Assembly (NCBI RefSeq): GCF_021725675.1
Contig: NZ_JAKJPO010000023.1
Coordinates: 1-37,291 of the forward strand
Length of the DNA stretch: 37,291 bases
Direction of reading: 5' to 3'
Origin: Marilutibacter chinensis
GTDB taxonomy: Bacteria > Pseudomonadota > Gammaproteobacteria > Xanthomonadales > Xanthomonadaceae
The translations under genes were made by a program, and so were the position numbers. Below the pieces are notes generated by a model. It was not told where the DNA came from and did no database searches. It saw only the letters and a program-made list of their open reading frames with translations. Numbering within the stretch: position 1 is the stretch's first letter; every line of letters starts with the position of its first letter. This document shows, one piece after another, positions 17,349-28,196 of the stretch.

Positions 17349-18602
17349 ATGCGCTCTCCCCCCCATGCCCGCGGGCCCCGGCCCGCTTCCGTGCTTCTCC
17401 CGTTGGTCCTGCTGACGATGGCCGTACCGGCCACGGCCCAGGTCATCACCCGTCCGCTGTCGGCCGGACAGCAGGCCCGCTACGAGCGCTGCATGGCCGC
17501 CGCCGACAACGCGCCGTCGGCGTTCCAGCGCTGTCTGAACGAGGCCACCGACGACGCGCCGGCATCGCCCACGGCACCTGCGGAAGCGCCGCCGGCCGAC
17601 ACGACGGCGGTCGATCCGGCAGCCGCCGACGCGCAGGTCGAGCCGCGACCCGACGAACAGCCGCCCGGCGACGACGCCGTGCCGCCCGGACCGCAGCCGA
17701 TCGGCGCGCCGCCCGCCGAAGCAATGTCGGCCGCGCCGCAGACCGGGCCCGAGGCGGTCGAACCGGCCGCGCTGCCGCCCGCCGACGCGTCGGCCCAGGC
17801 ACAACCCGACTACGAGCAGGAATACCAGGCGATCTACGGCGATCCGTACGACCCGGTCGCCGATCCGAGCCTGCCGGAGCCGGCACAGCTGCCGACCAGC
17901 TACGACCCGTGGGAGCGCTACAACCGCCCGATGCACCGCTTCAACAACGCGGTCGACCGCACCGTCGCCAGGCCGCTCGCGCGCGGCTACGTCAAGGTGG
18001 TGCCGCGGCCGCTGCGGCTGGGCGTCAGCAACTTCTTCAACAATCTCGGCCAGCCGGTGTCCGCGATCAACGCGCTGCTGCAGGGCAAGCCCAAGCAGGC
18101 GGGGCAGTCGCTGGGCCGCTTCCTGCTCAACAGCACGCTCGGCATCGGCGGCATCTTCGACCCCGCCAGCGACGCCAAGCTGCCCAACCGCAGCGAGGAC
18201 TTCGGCCAGACCCTCGGCGTCTGGGGCTGGAAGCGCTCGCGCTACGTCGAACTGCCGTTCTTCGGCCCGCGCACCCTGCGCGACAGCCTCGGCATGGCCG
18301 GCGACGCGCCGCTGAGCCCGCTGCGCCAGGTCGAGGCCGACCGCGTGCGGATTCCGCTGCAGGGCCTGCAACTGGTCGACGTGCGCGCGCAGCTGCTGGC
18401 CACCGACAGCCTGCGCGAAGGCGCCGAGGACGACTACACCCTCGTCCGCGATGCCTGGCTGCAGCGCCGCCAGTACCAGATCTTCGGCGACCGCCTGCTG
18501 GAAGAGGACGAATCGCTGCCGGACTACCTGCGCGAGGAATACAACCCGACCGTGCCGATCGACGCGATGCCGGTGCTGCCGCCGGACGCGGGCGGCGGCT
18601 GA
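17349..18602 (+). CDS. mlaA: MlaA/VacJ-family protein with long N-terminal linker
   Basis: This 417-residue protein has a VacJ/MlaA domain in its second half (DPWERYNRPMHRFNNAVDR..., NFFNNLGQPVSAINALLQGK, RFLLNSTLGIGGIFDPAS, EDFGQTLGVWG). MlaA sits with porins in the outer membrane and removes misplaced phospholipid. The N-end has a signal-like stretch (ASVLLPLVLLTMAVPATAQ) with an ATA-Q type I cleavage site and no lipobox Cys, unlike the E. coli lipoprotein. A ~140-residue Pro/Ala/Asp-rich segment with a two-Cys motif (RYERCM...FQRCLNEA) precedes the VacJ domain. The ATG at 17349 starts the signal peptide; a longer frame from 17232 is rejected. Confidence 0.9.
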   Translation: MRSPPHARGPRPASVLLPLVLLTMAVPATAQVITRPLSAGQQARYERCMAAADNAPSAFQRCLNEATDDAPASPTAPAEAPPADTTAVDPAAADAQVEPRPDEQPPGDDAVPPGPQPIGAPPAEAMSAAPQTGPEAVEPAALPPADASAQAQPDYEQEYQAIYGDPYDPVADPSLPEPAQLPTSYDPWERYNRPMHRFNNAVDRTVARPLARGYVKVVPRPLRLGVSNFFNNLGQPVSAINALLQGKPKQAGQSLGRFLLNSTLGIGGIFDPASDAKLPNRSEDFGQTLGVWGWKRSRYVELPFFGPRTLRDSLGMAGDAPLSPLRQVEADRVRIPLQGLQLVDVRAQLLATDSLREGAEDDYTLVRDAWLQRRQYQIFGDRLLEEDESLPDYLREEYNPTVPIDAMPVLPPDAGGG

Positions 18603-18702
18603 GCTTCCTCCGCCCCGGCCATGTCATCATTGCGCCCGGCCCGGCTGATAAGGTAGCGGGGACCGGGCGCTCACGCGGGCGGGCCGACGAGCCCGACACC
18701 CT

Positions 18703-18724
18703 CATCCGGCGCAACCACCGGATG
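18703..18724. repeat. short hairpin upstream of lipoprotein gene
   Basis: CATCCGG (18703-18709) and CCGGATG (18718-18724) form a perfect 7 bp stem with an 8-base loop, about 30 bases before the ribosome site of the next gene. No T-run follows. It could be a transcript-end or 5'-leader structure, or chance. Confidence 0.3.
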
Positions 18725-18767
18725 CCCGTCGCCCAGGAATGCCCTTTCACTGACAAGGAGTTTGCCG

Positions 18768-19175
18768 ATGTCGCTCGTCTTCCGCCTGACCCGCCCCATT
18801 GCCCTCGCCGCTCTGGCCGTCGCCACGGTCGCCTGCTCATCGATGGCATCTTCCGATGCCGAGCCGGTGCCGCCGACCACGCTGCGCGGCGAGTACGTCT
18901 ACAGCGACGGTGCGCATGTGATGCATCCCTGCGGCAATGCCTCGATGCTGTGGGTGGTCGGCGACGAGGATCTGCTGGAACCGCTGCGGACCCGCTCGGC
19001 GGCGCGTTCCAAGGCGTTGGGCAAGCCGGACCAGAGCGTGTACGTCGAGCTCACCGGTACGCTGGAGCCGAGCACGATGGCCGGCTACGGGAACACCCTG
19101 CAGGTGACCACGGCGACGCTGCTGGGCGACCAGGCGCCGGCGACCTGCCCGTCGTCGCTGCCGTCGGCAGGCTGA
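18768..19175 (+). CDS. Predicted outer-membrane lipoprotein
   Basis: This 135-residue protein has an N-terminal signal ending VATVACSS, a lipobox-like site for lipid attachment. The mature part (GEYVYSDGAHVMHPCGNASMLW...) resembles small envelope lipoproteins that carry a GxYxY...F/HxxC start, loosely NlpE-like, but this is not a firm family call. Two mature-domain Cys could form a disulfide. An AAGGAG site lies 7 bases before ATG, so ATG at 18768 is preferred over the TTG at 18762. It lies between mlaA and the convergent rmuC. Confidence 0.7.
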   Translation: MSLVFRLTRPIALAALAVATVACSSMASSDAEPVPPTTLRGEYVYSDGAHVMHPCGNASMLWVVGDEDLLEPLRTRSAARSKALGKPDQSVYVELTGTLEPSTMAGYGNTLQVTTATLLGDQAPATCPSSLPSAG

Positions 19176-19188
19176 GTCTCCGCCGGTT

Positions 19189-20577
19189 TCAGGCGTCGGC
19201 CTCGTCGACGCCTTCGTCGTCCACGTCCGCGCCGGTGCCGAGCAGGCGCCGGCTGTCGTCGATCGGCAACGCTTCCACGTCGCGCAGCTTGCGGGTCAGC
19301 ACGCGCGTGCGGCGGTCGGTGTCGTCGATCTTGCGGCTGGCTTCGTCGAGTTTCTTCTTCACCGCGCCGAGCGCGTCGCCGAACTTGCCGAACTCGGTCT
19401 TGACCGCGCCCAGGGTCTGCCACACCTCGCTGGAGCGCTTCTCGATCGCCAGCGTGCGGAAGCCCATCTGGAAGCTGGTCATCAGCGCCAGCAGGGTGGT
19501 CGGGCCGGCCACCGCGATGCGCAGGTCGCGCTGCAGGCCGTCGACCAGGCCCGGGCGCCGCAGCACCTCGGCATAGAGTCCTTCGGTGGGCAGGAACAGG
19601 ATCGCGAACTCGGTGGTGTGCGGCGCCGCGACGTACTTTTCGCGGATGCGCGCCGCCTCCAGCTTGACCCGCCGCTCGAGCGCGTCGCCGGCCAGCCGCG
19701 CGGCATCGGCATCGGCGCGCTCCTGCGCGTCGAGCAGGCGCTCGTAGTCCTCGCGCGGGAACTTGGCGTCGATCGGCAGCCACACCGGCGCTTCGCCGTT
19801 GGAACCCGGGAAGCGCACCGCGAACTCGACCCGCTCGCCGCTGCCGGGCACGGTGGCGACGTTGGCCGCGTACTGGTCGGGCGCGAACACCTGCTCCAGC
19901 AGCGCCGCCAGCTGCACCTCGCCGAACACGCCGCGTGACTTGACGTTGCCGAGCACACGCTTGAGGTCGCCGACCCCGGTCGCCAGCTGCTGCATCTCGC
20001 CCAGCCCGCGCTGGACCTGCTCCAGCCGCTCGGACACCAGCTTGAACGAGGCGCCGAGGCGGGTTTCCAGCGTGCTCTGCAGTTTCTCGTCGACGGTCGC
20101 GCGCATCTGTTCGAGCCGGGCCGCGTTGTCGGCCTGCAGCTTCTGCAGCTGCTGCTCCAGCGTCGCCCGCATCTCGCCGATGCGCTGTTCGTTGCGCTGG
20201 GTCAGTTCGGACAGGCGCTGGCCGAGACCTTCGGCGAACTGCTGCTGGCGGGTGGCCAGCTCCAGCCGCGACTTGTGGGCGTCGTCGTTGAGCGCGGTAC
20301 GCAGCTCGTCCAGGCGCTGGTCGGTGCGGTCGCGGAAGTCGGCCAGGCTGCGCCCGAACCCGTCGATACGGGCATCCTGCTGCCTGGACAGGCCGTCGAG
20401 CTGCTGGCGAAGCTCGCCGCGCCCTTCGCGCTGCTCCGCGCGCAAGGCCTGCTCGAGCTGCTCGCGCAGGGCGCCGAACGCGGCCTCCGGCCGGCGCAGC
20501 AGCAGGACCACCAGCAGGCCGATGGCGACCAGCACCGCCAGCAGCAGGATCAGGACGAGTACTTGGATGTCGGGCAT
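19189..20577 (-). CDS. rmuC: RmuC, DNA recombination protein
   Basis: This 462-residue protein has one N-terminal membrane helix (about 5-28), a long coiled coil rich in Gln/Glu/Arg/Leu (about 35-200) and a C-terminal RmuC nuclease-like domain (GVFGEVQLAALLEQVFAPDQY, LPIDAKFPREDYERL, FAILFLPTEGLYAEVLRR, GPTTLLALMTSFQMGFRTLAIEKRS). RmuC limits inversion and rearrangement at short inverted repeats. The ATG at 20577 starts the membrane helix; a 49-residue upstream extension is not supported. The gene converges on the lipoprotein gene with only 13 bases between stops. Confidence 0.95.
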   Translation of the reverse strand: MPDIQVLVLILLLAVLVAIGLLVVLLLRRPEAAFGALREQLEQALRAEQREGRGELRQQLDGLSRQQDARIDGFGRSLADFRDRTDQRLDELRTALNDDAHKSRLELATRQQQFAEGLGQRLSELTQRNEQRIGEMRATLEQQLQKLQADNAARLEQMRATVDEKLQSTLETRLGASFKLVSERLEQVQRGLGEMQQLATGVGDLKRVLGNVKSRGVFGEVQLAALLEQVFAPDQYAANVATVPGSGERVEFAVRFPGSNGEAPVWLPIDAKFPREDYERLLDAQERADADAARLAGDALERRVKLEAARIREKYVAAPHTTEFAILFLPTEGLYAEVLRRPGLVDGLQRDLRIAVAGPTTLLALMTSFQMGFRTLAIEKRSSEVWQTLGAVKTEFGKFGDALGAVKKKLDEASRKIDDTDRRTRVLTRKLRDVEALPIDDSRRLLGTGADVDDEGVDEADA

Positions 20578-20689
20578 GCGGCCAGTGTAGCCGGCGGCGT
20601 CTCGGGCATTGAGACCGGGGGATGTGATCGTCGCGGCGCCGGCGTATCGTCTGCACGGCGATCCGCACCCCAGCCAGCGAGGAAATGCG

Positions 20690-21040
20690 ATGACGATGCA
20701 CAAGGGCAGCTGCCATTGCGGCAAGGTGACCTACGAGGTCGAAGGCGAGGTCGACGGCGGCCTGGCCTGCAACTGCTCGATCTGCCAGCGCAAGGGCGCG
20801 CTGCTGTGGTTCGTGCCGCGCGAGGCGCTGCGGATCACCGCCGGCGAGGACGCGCTGACCACCTACACCTTCAACAGGCACGTGATCCGCCACCAGTTCT
20901 GCGCGACCTGCGGGATGCACCCGTTCGGGCTCGGCACCGATCCCAAGGGCAACGAGATGGCGGCGATCAACCTGCGCTGCATCGAGGACATCGACCTGGC
21001 CGCGGTGCCGGTGCAGACCTTCGACGGCCGCGCGCTGTAG
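20690..21040 (+). CDS. GFA/CENP-V-family zinc-binding protein
   Basis: This 116-residue protein has the GFA fold: CHCG (C8, C10), CNCSIC (C27, C29, C32) and CATCGMHPF (C71, C74, H77) as zinc ligands. Members were named for glutathione-dependent formaldehyde-activating enzyme, but most have no proven substrate. The ATG at 20690 is chosen because the fold begins a few residues later and a GCGAGGA ribosome site precedes it; the frame from 20609 adds 27 residues without support. It is divergent from rmuC with a 112 bp shared promoter region. Confidence 0.88.
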   Translation: MTMHKGSCHCGKVTYEVEGEVDGGLACNCSICQRKGALLWFVPREALRITAGEDALTTYTFNRHVIRHQFCATCGMHPFGLGTDPKGNEMAAINLRCIEDIDLAAVPVQTFDGRAL

Positions 21041-21420
21041 CGGCTCGGCCGTCGACGGGGCGACATTGCGGCTGGAAGCCCGCGGCGCCTGCCGGACGAC
21101 CCGCGACCAGGCCGGAACGGCGCTGCCGCCCGTCCACTGCCGCCACGGCCACTGGCATCGACGCAGGACGGGGTAGTGGATTCGCGCTGGCGATGGCTGC
21201 CCCCCGCGCCCGGGCTGGCGCAGGGCGCGGCGCGGTGTTCGGGGGGCGCGGCAGGAAGACCGGCTCGATTCCCGTGCCGTCCGCCGGACGCGCTCGCGAA
21301 CGCCGCGGGCGTCGCAACTCCGCGGAGCGGCGCGAGCCGCGACGGCTTTTCGCGACGTCCGGGGCGCGGCTTGCGCCGCTCCGGCAAGCGGAGTCTGCGA
21401 GATCCGGACCGGGGCCCGGC
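21041..21420. repeat. intergenic region with REP-like inverted pair
   Basis: GGAGCGGCGCGAGCCGCG (21324-21341) and CGCGGCTTGCGCCGCTCC (21365-21382) pair at 17 of 18 positions and are the same element as upstream of recC. The rest of this 380 bp gap between two convergent genes shows no gene. The pair may end transcription from both sides. Confidence 0.65.
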
Positions 21421-21768
21421 TCAGTCGGCGAGGAACGCGATCAGGCCCTTGCGCCGTGAGGGCTTCAGCGCGCGGAAGCACGCCAGCAGGGCGATCTCGT
21501 CGGAATTGCGGGCGACGCCTGCCTGGTAGGCGTCGCCCGGCTCACCGACCCGGGCGCTGCCGGCGCCGTCGATCAGGTAGTCCAGGGTCAGGCCGTGCTC
21601 GGCGAGCAGCCGGCGGATCTCGGCCAGGTTCTCCAGCCGCGGCTGGGCGCGTCCGCTTTCCCATTTGGAAATGGTCGCCTTGGACACGTTCAGTTCGAAG
21701 CCGATCTGCTCCTGCGACCAGCCCCGGGCATCCCGAAAACGTTTGAGACGGGCGCCGAAATGCTCCAT
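21421..21768 (-). CDS. XRE-family transcriptional regulator
   Basis: This 115-residue DNA-binding protein has a Cro/CI-type helix-turn-helix at about residues 7-42 (RLKRFRDARGWSQEQIGFEL, then SKATISKWESGRAQPR). A C-terminal segment (about 65-115) of unknown role follows. The start is either 21768 or the ATG three codons upstream (21777); a much longer frame reaching 21957 crosses the operator and is rejected. Just upstream are four GTTTCC/GGAAAC half-sites, suggesting autoregulation and control of the divergent secreted-protein gene. Confidence 0.85.
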   Translation of the reverse strand: MEHFGARLKRFRDARGWSQEQIGFELNVSKATISKWESGRAQPRLENLAEIRRLLAEHGLTLDYLIDGAGSARVGEPGDAYQAGVARNSDEIALLACFRALKPSRRKGLIAFLAD

Positions 21769-21789
21769 GGCCGGCATTCTCGGCGGATC

Positions 21790-21841
21790 GGAAACACCTG
21801 TCGTTTCCTGTTGTTGACAATCGATGTTTCCTATTGGAAAC
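21790..21841. promoter_or_regulatory. double inverted-repeat operator near the XRE gene
   Basis: GGAAAC (21790-21795) and GTTTCC (21803-21808) form an inverted repeat with a 7-base spacer. GTTTCC (21826-21831) and GGAAAC (21836-21841) form a second with a 4-base spacer. A TTGACA (21814-21819) sits between them. Perfect hexamers in two dyads directly upstream of an XRE gene are the expected layout of its own operator. That this regulator binds here is an inference. Confidence 0.65.
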
Positions 21842-22021
21842 TCGCCGTGGGCGTCATGCAGGCGCCGCAGGGACGACAGGAAGTGCACGTGCGACGGACA
21901 CCGTGGTCGTCCGGCACGCTCCCGGGGATCGGCCGCTTCCGCGGCCGTCGGAGCCATGCCGGGGTGCCAGGTCCGTCGAGTTCCAGGTCAGCCGCCCCCG
22001 CGAAATCCTGCTGAACGCCCA

Positions 22022-22044
22022 GGCCCGGACCGCCGGTCCGGGCC
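22022..22044. repeat. strong 10 bp-stem hairpin in the XRE/secreted-protein gap
   Basis: GGCCCGGACC and GGTCCGGGCC pair perfectly around a 3-base loop. It sits in a ~390 bp stretch (21842-22234) without a supportable gene. No T-run follows, so a simple terminator is unlikely. It could be a leader structure of the gene starting at 22235. Confidence 0.4.
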
Positions 22045-22234
22045 GTCAACCGCACGACTGCGCAAGGCCGGTGACCACGTGAAGACGCATGGCAACGGCC
22101 GGAGCAGAAACTGCCGGAAGGCTGCCGGAGACCTTTCGGGTCCGGGGCGCCGGGACTGCGCCGCTTCTCGCCGATGGCAGAGGCACGCCTCCCCCGGCGC
22201 CGTCAACGAGAACAAAAAAGGATTTTGTACGGCC

Positions 22235-23086
22235 ATGAACAATCAACGCGTTTCAGCCACGCTCTTCACGGCACTTGCCTTCACCGGCATCGCCCTCGCC
22301 GCCGGCGACGCCGCCGCCAGTGGCGTCATCGTCTGCAACAACTGCAACTCGGTCGCGCAGGCGGCGAAGCAGGGCGGCGACGGCCTGGTGATCGTCACCG
22401 ACTTCCCGAACAAGAAGATCTGGGGCTTCAGGAACGAGTACGACCGCGAGACCGGGCAGTTCTTTCCGCGTCCGGTGTCGATTCCCGCCTCGATCGTCGA
22501 CAGCCACAACAACACGATGACGATGACCGATCCGGCCAAGGCCCAGATCACGATCCGGCAGAACGACCCGGGCAGCAATGCCTTCCCGTTCCCGGCCGGC
22601 TTCGAGGGCTGGAACGCCCATCACATCGCGACCGACACCAACATGCGCGGGCAGTTCGCACATGCGCTGGCCGCCCACTACACCGGCGCGACCACCAGTT
22701 CGAATCTGTGGAACAACCTGACGGTATCGCTCAAATCGCTGGCGCTGGGCTGGCTGGGCACGACGGGACGCTTCGAATTCGTGACCGTCACCGTCTTCTG
22801 GTCGGACGGCAGCAGGACGGTGATGACGATCGACAAGGACGACGTCACCACGATGGACTACGTGCCGGGGCAGAGCTTCGACAGCGAGGGCAACCGGATT
22901 CCGGACTACAGCATCGGCCGGGGCAGCGGCGACGAGTATGTCGGCAATTACCAGTTCAGCAACGAAGACGGGCTGAACGAATGGCTGTACGCGGCCAGCC
23001 AGTATGGGATCCCGATCACCGGCACCCGCAGCAAGCGGATGAGCTGCAGTTGGGACGGCCGCACCCTGAGCTGTCACTACTACTGA
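22235..23086 (+). CDS. Secreted protein of unknown family
   Basis: This 283-residue protein has a Sec signal (MNNQRVSATLFTALAFTGIA..., cleavage near DAAA-S at about 28). The mature part begins VIVCNNCNSVAQAA and contains strand-rich segments such as GLVIVTDFPNKKIWGFRNEYD and RFEFVTVTVFWSDGSRTVMTID, and ends SCSWDGRTLSCHYY. Cys pairs at both ends suggest disulfides in the periplasm or outside. I do not recognise the family. ATG at 22235 starts the signal peptide; the frame is open far upstream, but that part has no signal or family features. It is divergent from the XRE regulator. Confidence 0.75.
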   Translation: MNNQRVSATLFTALAFTGIALAAGDAAASGVIVCNNCNSVAQAAKQGGDGLVIVTDFPNKKIWGFRNEYDRETGQFFPRPVSIPASIVDSHNNTMTMTDPAKAQITIRQNDPGSNAFPFPAGFEGWNAHHIATDTNMRGQFAHALAAHYTGATTSSNLWNNLTVSLKSLALGWLGTTGRFEFVTVTVFWSDGSRTVMTIDKDDVTTMDYVPGQSFDSEGNRIPDYSIGRGSGDEYVGNYQFSNEDGLNEWLYAASQYGIPITGTRSKRMSCSWDGRTLSCHYY

Positions 23087-23387
23087 GCATCGCCGGTCCC
23101 GGCATCGGCGGCGGGGCGCGGCCCACGGTACCGTCGCGGCCGTCCGCCGATGCCGTTCTGCCGGGTGGTGTGCGCGGGCGTTCCCGAAGGCGCCCGGGCC
23201 CGTCAGCCGTTCCCCTCAAGGTCCGTACCCGCCCCGGCCGCCACCGGGAGCGGGAGCGTGCGTGGCGTCCAGGTACCGGACCGGTACCGCGGCAATGCCG
23301 AGCCACGGGCCACTGCGGAGATGCGCGCGCAGCCGCCCACGAGGGCTGTGCGTGCTGCCCGCAGGGCGGGGAAACAGATGACGGCGC
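23087..23387. other. intergenic gap with a KpnI-like palindrome
   Basis: This 301 bp gap lies between convergent genes and has no supportable gene. GGTACCGG (23272-23279) and CCGGTACC (23281-23288) form a perfect inverted repeat around a single A. It could be a site for a dimeric protein or a small hairpin at the 3' ends of both genes. Confidence 0.35.
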
Positions 23388-24572
23388 CTAGTCCACCACC
23401 CGGCAGAACACCGCCTTCAGGTAGCGCGACTCCGGCACGCTGGCGAGGAACGGGTGATCGGGGCCGGCGCCGGCGACCTTCAGCACCTGCACGGTGCGGC
23501 CGGCGTAGAACGCCGCGCGGCGCAGCATGTCGAGGAACTGCTCCTCGCTGACCAGGCCGGTGCAGGAGAAGGTCGCGAACAGGCCGCCGGGCCTGACCAC
23601 GCCCAGCGCCAGCTTGTTCATGTCGAGGTACTTCTTCAGCGCCGGGATCACCTGGTCGCGGTCGCGGGTCATCTTGGCCGGGTCGAGGACGACCACGTCG
23701 AAGGCCTCGCCGTTGTTGGCCGCATCGCGCAGCCACGGGAAGATGTCGGCCTGGACGAAGCGCGGGCGCACGCCGCCTGCAAAGGGCGCATTGAGCTTCG
23801 CGTTGCCCTTGGCGATCTCGATCACGTCGGCGTCGATGTCGATGCCGACCACTTCGCTCGCGCCGCGCGCCGCCGCGTACACCGCGAAACCGCCGGTGTT
23901 GCAGCACAGGTCGAGCACGCGCTTGCCCTGTACCCGGTGCGACAGCCATTCGCGGTTCTCGCGCTGGTCGGCGAAGAACCCCGTCTTGTGCGCACCGGCC
24001 GGGTCGGCGCGGAAGCGGATGCCGTGCTCGGTGATGATCGCCGGCTCGGTGCCCTGGGTGTCGCGGTAGTCGAAGCTCTCCTGCTTCTGCACGTGCTCGT
24101 CGGCGAAGCTGTGGAAGCGGCAGCCGGGGAACTGCGCGCGCAGCGCGTCGAAGATCTCGCTGCGGTGACGCCAGGCACCGGCGCTGAAGAAGCCGACCAC
24201 GATCAGATCGTCATAACGGTCCACGACCAGCCCGGAGATGCCGTCGCCCTCGCTGTGGAACACGCGCCAGGCATTGGACACATCGTCCAGCCGCAGCACC
24301 TCGCGGCGCAGCGCGACCGCCTCGGCGATCCTGTGCGCGAACCAGCCGGCATCGATTGCCACGTCCGGGTCGGTTTCGAGAATGCGCAGCGCGATCCGCG
24401 AATGGCCGTTGTAGAAGCCGCGGCCGATCCATTCGCCGTCCACGCCGACCACGTCGACGATGCTGCCGGGTTTGGGCCGCTGCGCGGGCTTCTCGACCAG
24501 GCGCTGGAAGATCCACGGGTGGCTGGATTTCCAGGCGTTCTTGAGGCGGACGGTGGGGATCGGTGCGTTCAT
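23388..24572 (-). CDS. rlmI: RlmI-type 23S rRNA (cytosine-C5) methyltransferase
   Basis: This 394-residue class I SAM-dependent rRNA methyltransferase of the RlmI/RlmK family has an N-terminal PUA domain (about 5-85, with HPWIFQRLVEK). A middle domain carries FHSEGDGISGLVVDRYDD, and a Rossmann domain carries KRVLDLCCNTGGFAVYAA (SAM loop), GIDID and VVLDPAKMTRD. FSCTGLVS supplies the conserved Cys seen in C5 methyltransferases. In E. coli RlmI makes m5C1962. The ATG at 24572 is the natural start. It is divergent from the isoamylase gene. Site specificity is by family only. Confidence 0.88.
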   Translation of the reverse strand: MNAPIPTVRLKNAWKSSHPWIFQRLVEKPAQRPKPGSIVDVVGVDGEWIGRGFYNGHSRIALRILETDPDVAIDAGWFAHRIAEAVALRREVLRLDDVSNAWRVFHSEGDGISGLVVDRYDDLIVVGFFSAGAWRHRSEIFDALRAQFPGCRFHSFADEHVQKQESFDYRDTQGTEPAIITEHGIRFRADPAGAHKTGFFADQRENREWLSHRVQGKRVLDLCCNTGGFAVYAAARGASEVVGIDIDADVIEIAKGNAKLNAPFAGGVRPRFVQADIFPWLRDAANNGEAFDVVVLDPAKMTRDRDQVIPALKKYLDMNKLALGVVRPGGLFATFSCTGLVSEEQFLDMLRRAAFYAGRTVQVLKVAGAGPDHPFLASVPESRYLKAVFCRVVD

Positions 24573-24718
24573 CGCGACATTTTAATGCCGGTCATGCGCT
24601 TCGCGCCGCACGATCCGGAATCGATCTGAATACGTTTGCAGCCGGCCATTGTGCACCTGCACCCGGTGCGATAGTCGCCGGCATGCGAGCGGCGCGGGGC
24701 ATCTTCGGGAGGGGAACC

Positions 24719-27055
<2,337 letters not shown>

Positions 27056-27082
27056 TTACCTGTCCAGCGTCTCGCAATCCGC

Positions 27083-27181
27083 TCGTCATCCTGGCGAAAG
27101 CCGGGATCCGGGTTTGACTTGTCGAGACAGGATCTTGCCCCATGACGAAAGGCTGGAGCCCGGCTTTCGCCGGGGCGACGA
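27083..27181. repeat. dispersed inverted repeat downstream of isoamylase
   Basis: CGTCATCCTGGCGAAAGCCG (from 27084) recurs in inverted form around 27152-27181 (CCGGCTTTCGCCGGGGCGAC). This is the common GCGAAAGC-type dispersed repeat of gammaproteobacteria that is often mistranslated as a peptide with SPAFAGAT. The long hairpin may end the isoamylase transcript. Confidence 0.7.
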
Positions 27182-27289
27182 ACCGGTGGCGGAACGCGCC
27201 CGACCGTCCCGGTCGCGGAACACAGCTGTCCGCATCGACGCCGCCGGCGGCGGCTTGCATTTGCCGCCGATGGCTGCCATCTGTTCCGC

Positions 27290-28057
27290 ATGCACCTGCC
27301 GACCGACGCCGACATCCCCGACACCGAGGCCCAGCGCCAGGCCGACAAGCGCCGCTGGCTGCGCGCGTTCAACGTCAGCCTCGCCTTCGTCGGCGTGCTG
27401 ACCGCGGTGTTCCTCGCCCAGCCGCACTTCGACGTCGGCCGCTGGACCGTGAACCCGGGCGACTGGGCCGGCCTGCTCGGCGTGCTGGCCGCGCCGCTGC
27501 TGCACGGCTCGTTCGAGCACCTGGCCGCGAACGCGATCGCGCTGTTGATGCTCGGCACCCTCGCAGGCGGCATGTACCCGAAGGCGACCCTGCGTGCGCT
27601 GCCGCTGATCTGGATCGGCTCCGGGCTCGGCGCCTGGCTGCTCGGCAGCCCCGGCAGCCATCACCTCGGTGCCAGCGGCCTGACCCACGGGCTGATGTTC
27701 ATGGTGTTCCTGCTCGGCCTGCTGCGCCGCGACCGGCCGGCGGTGGCCGCATCGATGGCGGCGTTCCTGTTCTACGGCGGCATGCTGCTGACGGTGCTCC
27801 CGCGCGAGCCGGGGGTGTCGTGGCAGGCGCACCTGGGCGGCGCGCTCGGCGGCGTGGCCGCGGCCTGGCTGTTCAGCAGGCTCGATCCGCAACCGCCGCG
27901 CAAGCGCTACAGCTGGGAGGACGAGGACGAGCTCGACTCCGTCGCCGACCGCCACGAGCTGGAGCCCGGATCGCCGCGCGACGTGCCGGTAATCTGGCGA
28001 CGCGAGGAGCGCGACGACACCGGCACCGTGCTGCCGTTCCGCCGGCGCGAGCGCTGA
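27290..28057 (+). CDS. Rhomboid-family intramembrane serine protease
   Basis: This 255-residue protein has about six membrane helices and the full rhomboid signature: H72-x4-H77-x3-N81 (HGSFEHLAAN), the active-site GASG with Ser129, and His181 in QAHLGGALGG. The soluble C-tail (about 200-255) is acidic then Arg-rich. Rhomboids cleave helices of other membrane proteins; the substrate is unknown. The ATG at 27290 fits the family N-end. The frame opened upstream at 27142 is a different frame running over the inverted repeat. Confidence 0.92.
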   Translation: MHLPTDADIPDTEAQRQADKRRWLRAFNVSLAFVGVLTAVFLAQPHFDVGRWTVNPGDWAGLLGVLAAPLLHGSFEHLAANAIALLMLGTLAGGMYPKATLRALPLIWIGSGLGAWLLGSPGSHHLGASGLTHGLMFMVFLLGLLRRDRPAVAASMAAFLFYGGMLLTVLPREPGVSWQAHLGGALGGVAAAWLFSRLDPQPPRKRYSWEDEDELDSVADRHELEPGSPRDVPVIWRREERDDTGTVLPFRRRER

Positions 28058-28196
28058 TCCGGCGACGCGGATCGCTCCGCATCGCGACCGCCGTCGCGGA
28101 ACATCCGGGACCGCCGGCATGTTGACGCGGGCCGGCGGCTTGGGCATGGTGCCGGCGCCCAATGACGGGCAGACACCGAATCAAGGATCATCCCAG

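Noticed and set aside
15861..18371. 836-codon minus frame across mlaC-mlaA
   Set aside because: Shadow of the mla genes; no family motif, low-complexity.
27142..28125. + strand frame starting MTKGWSPAFAGAT
   Set aside because: This is the usual spurious translation of a dispersed GCGAAAGC-type inverted repeat; the rhomboid gene lies in another frame.
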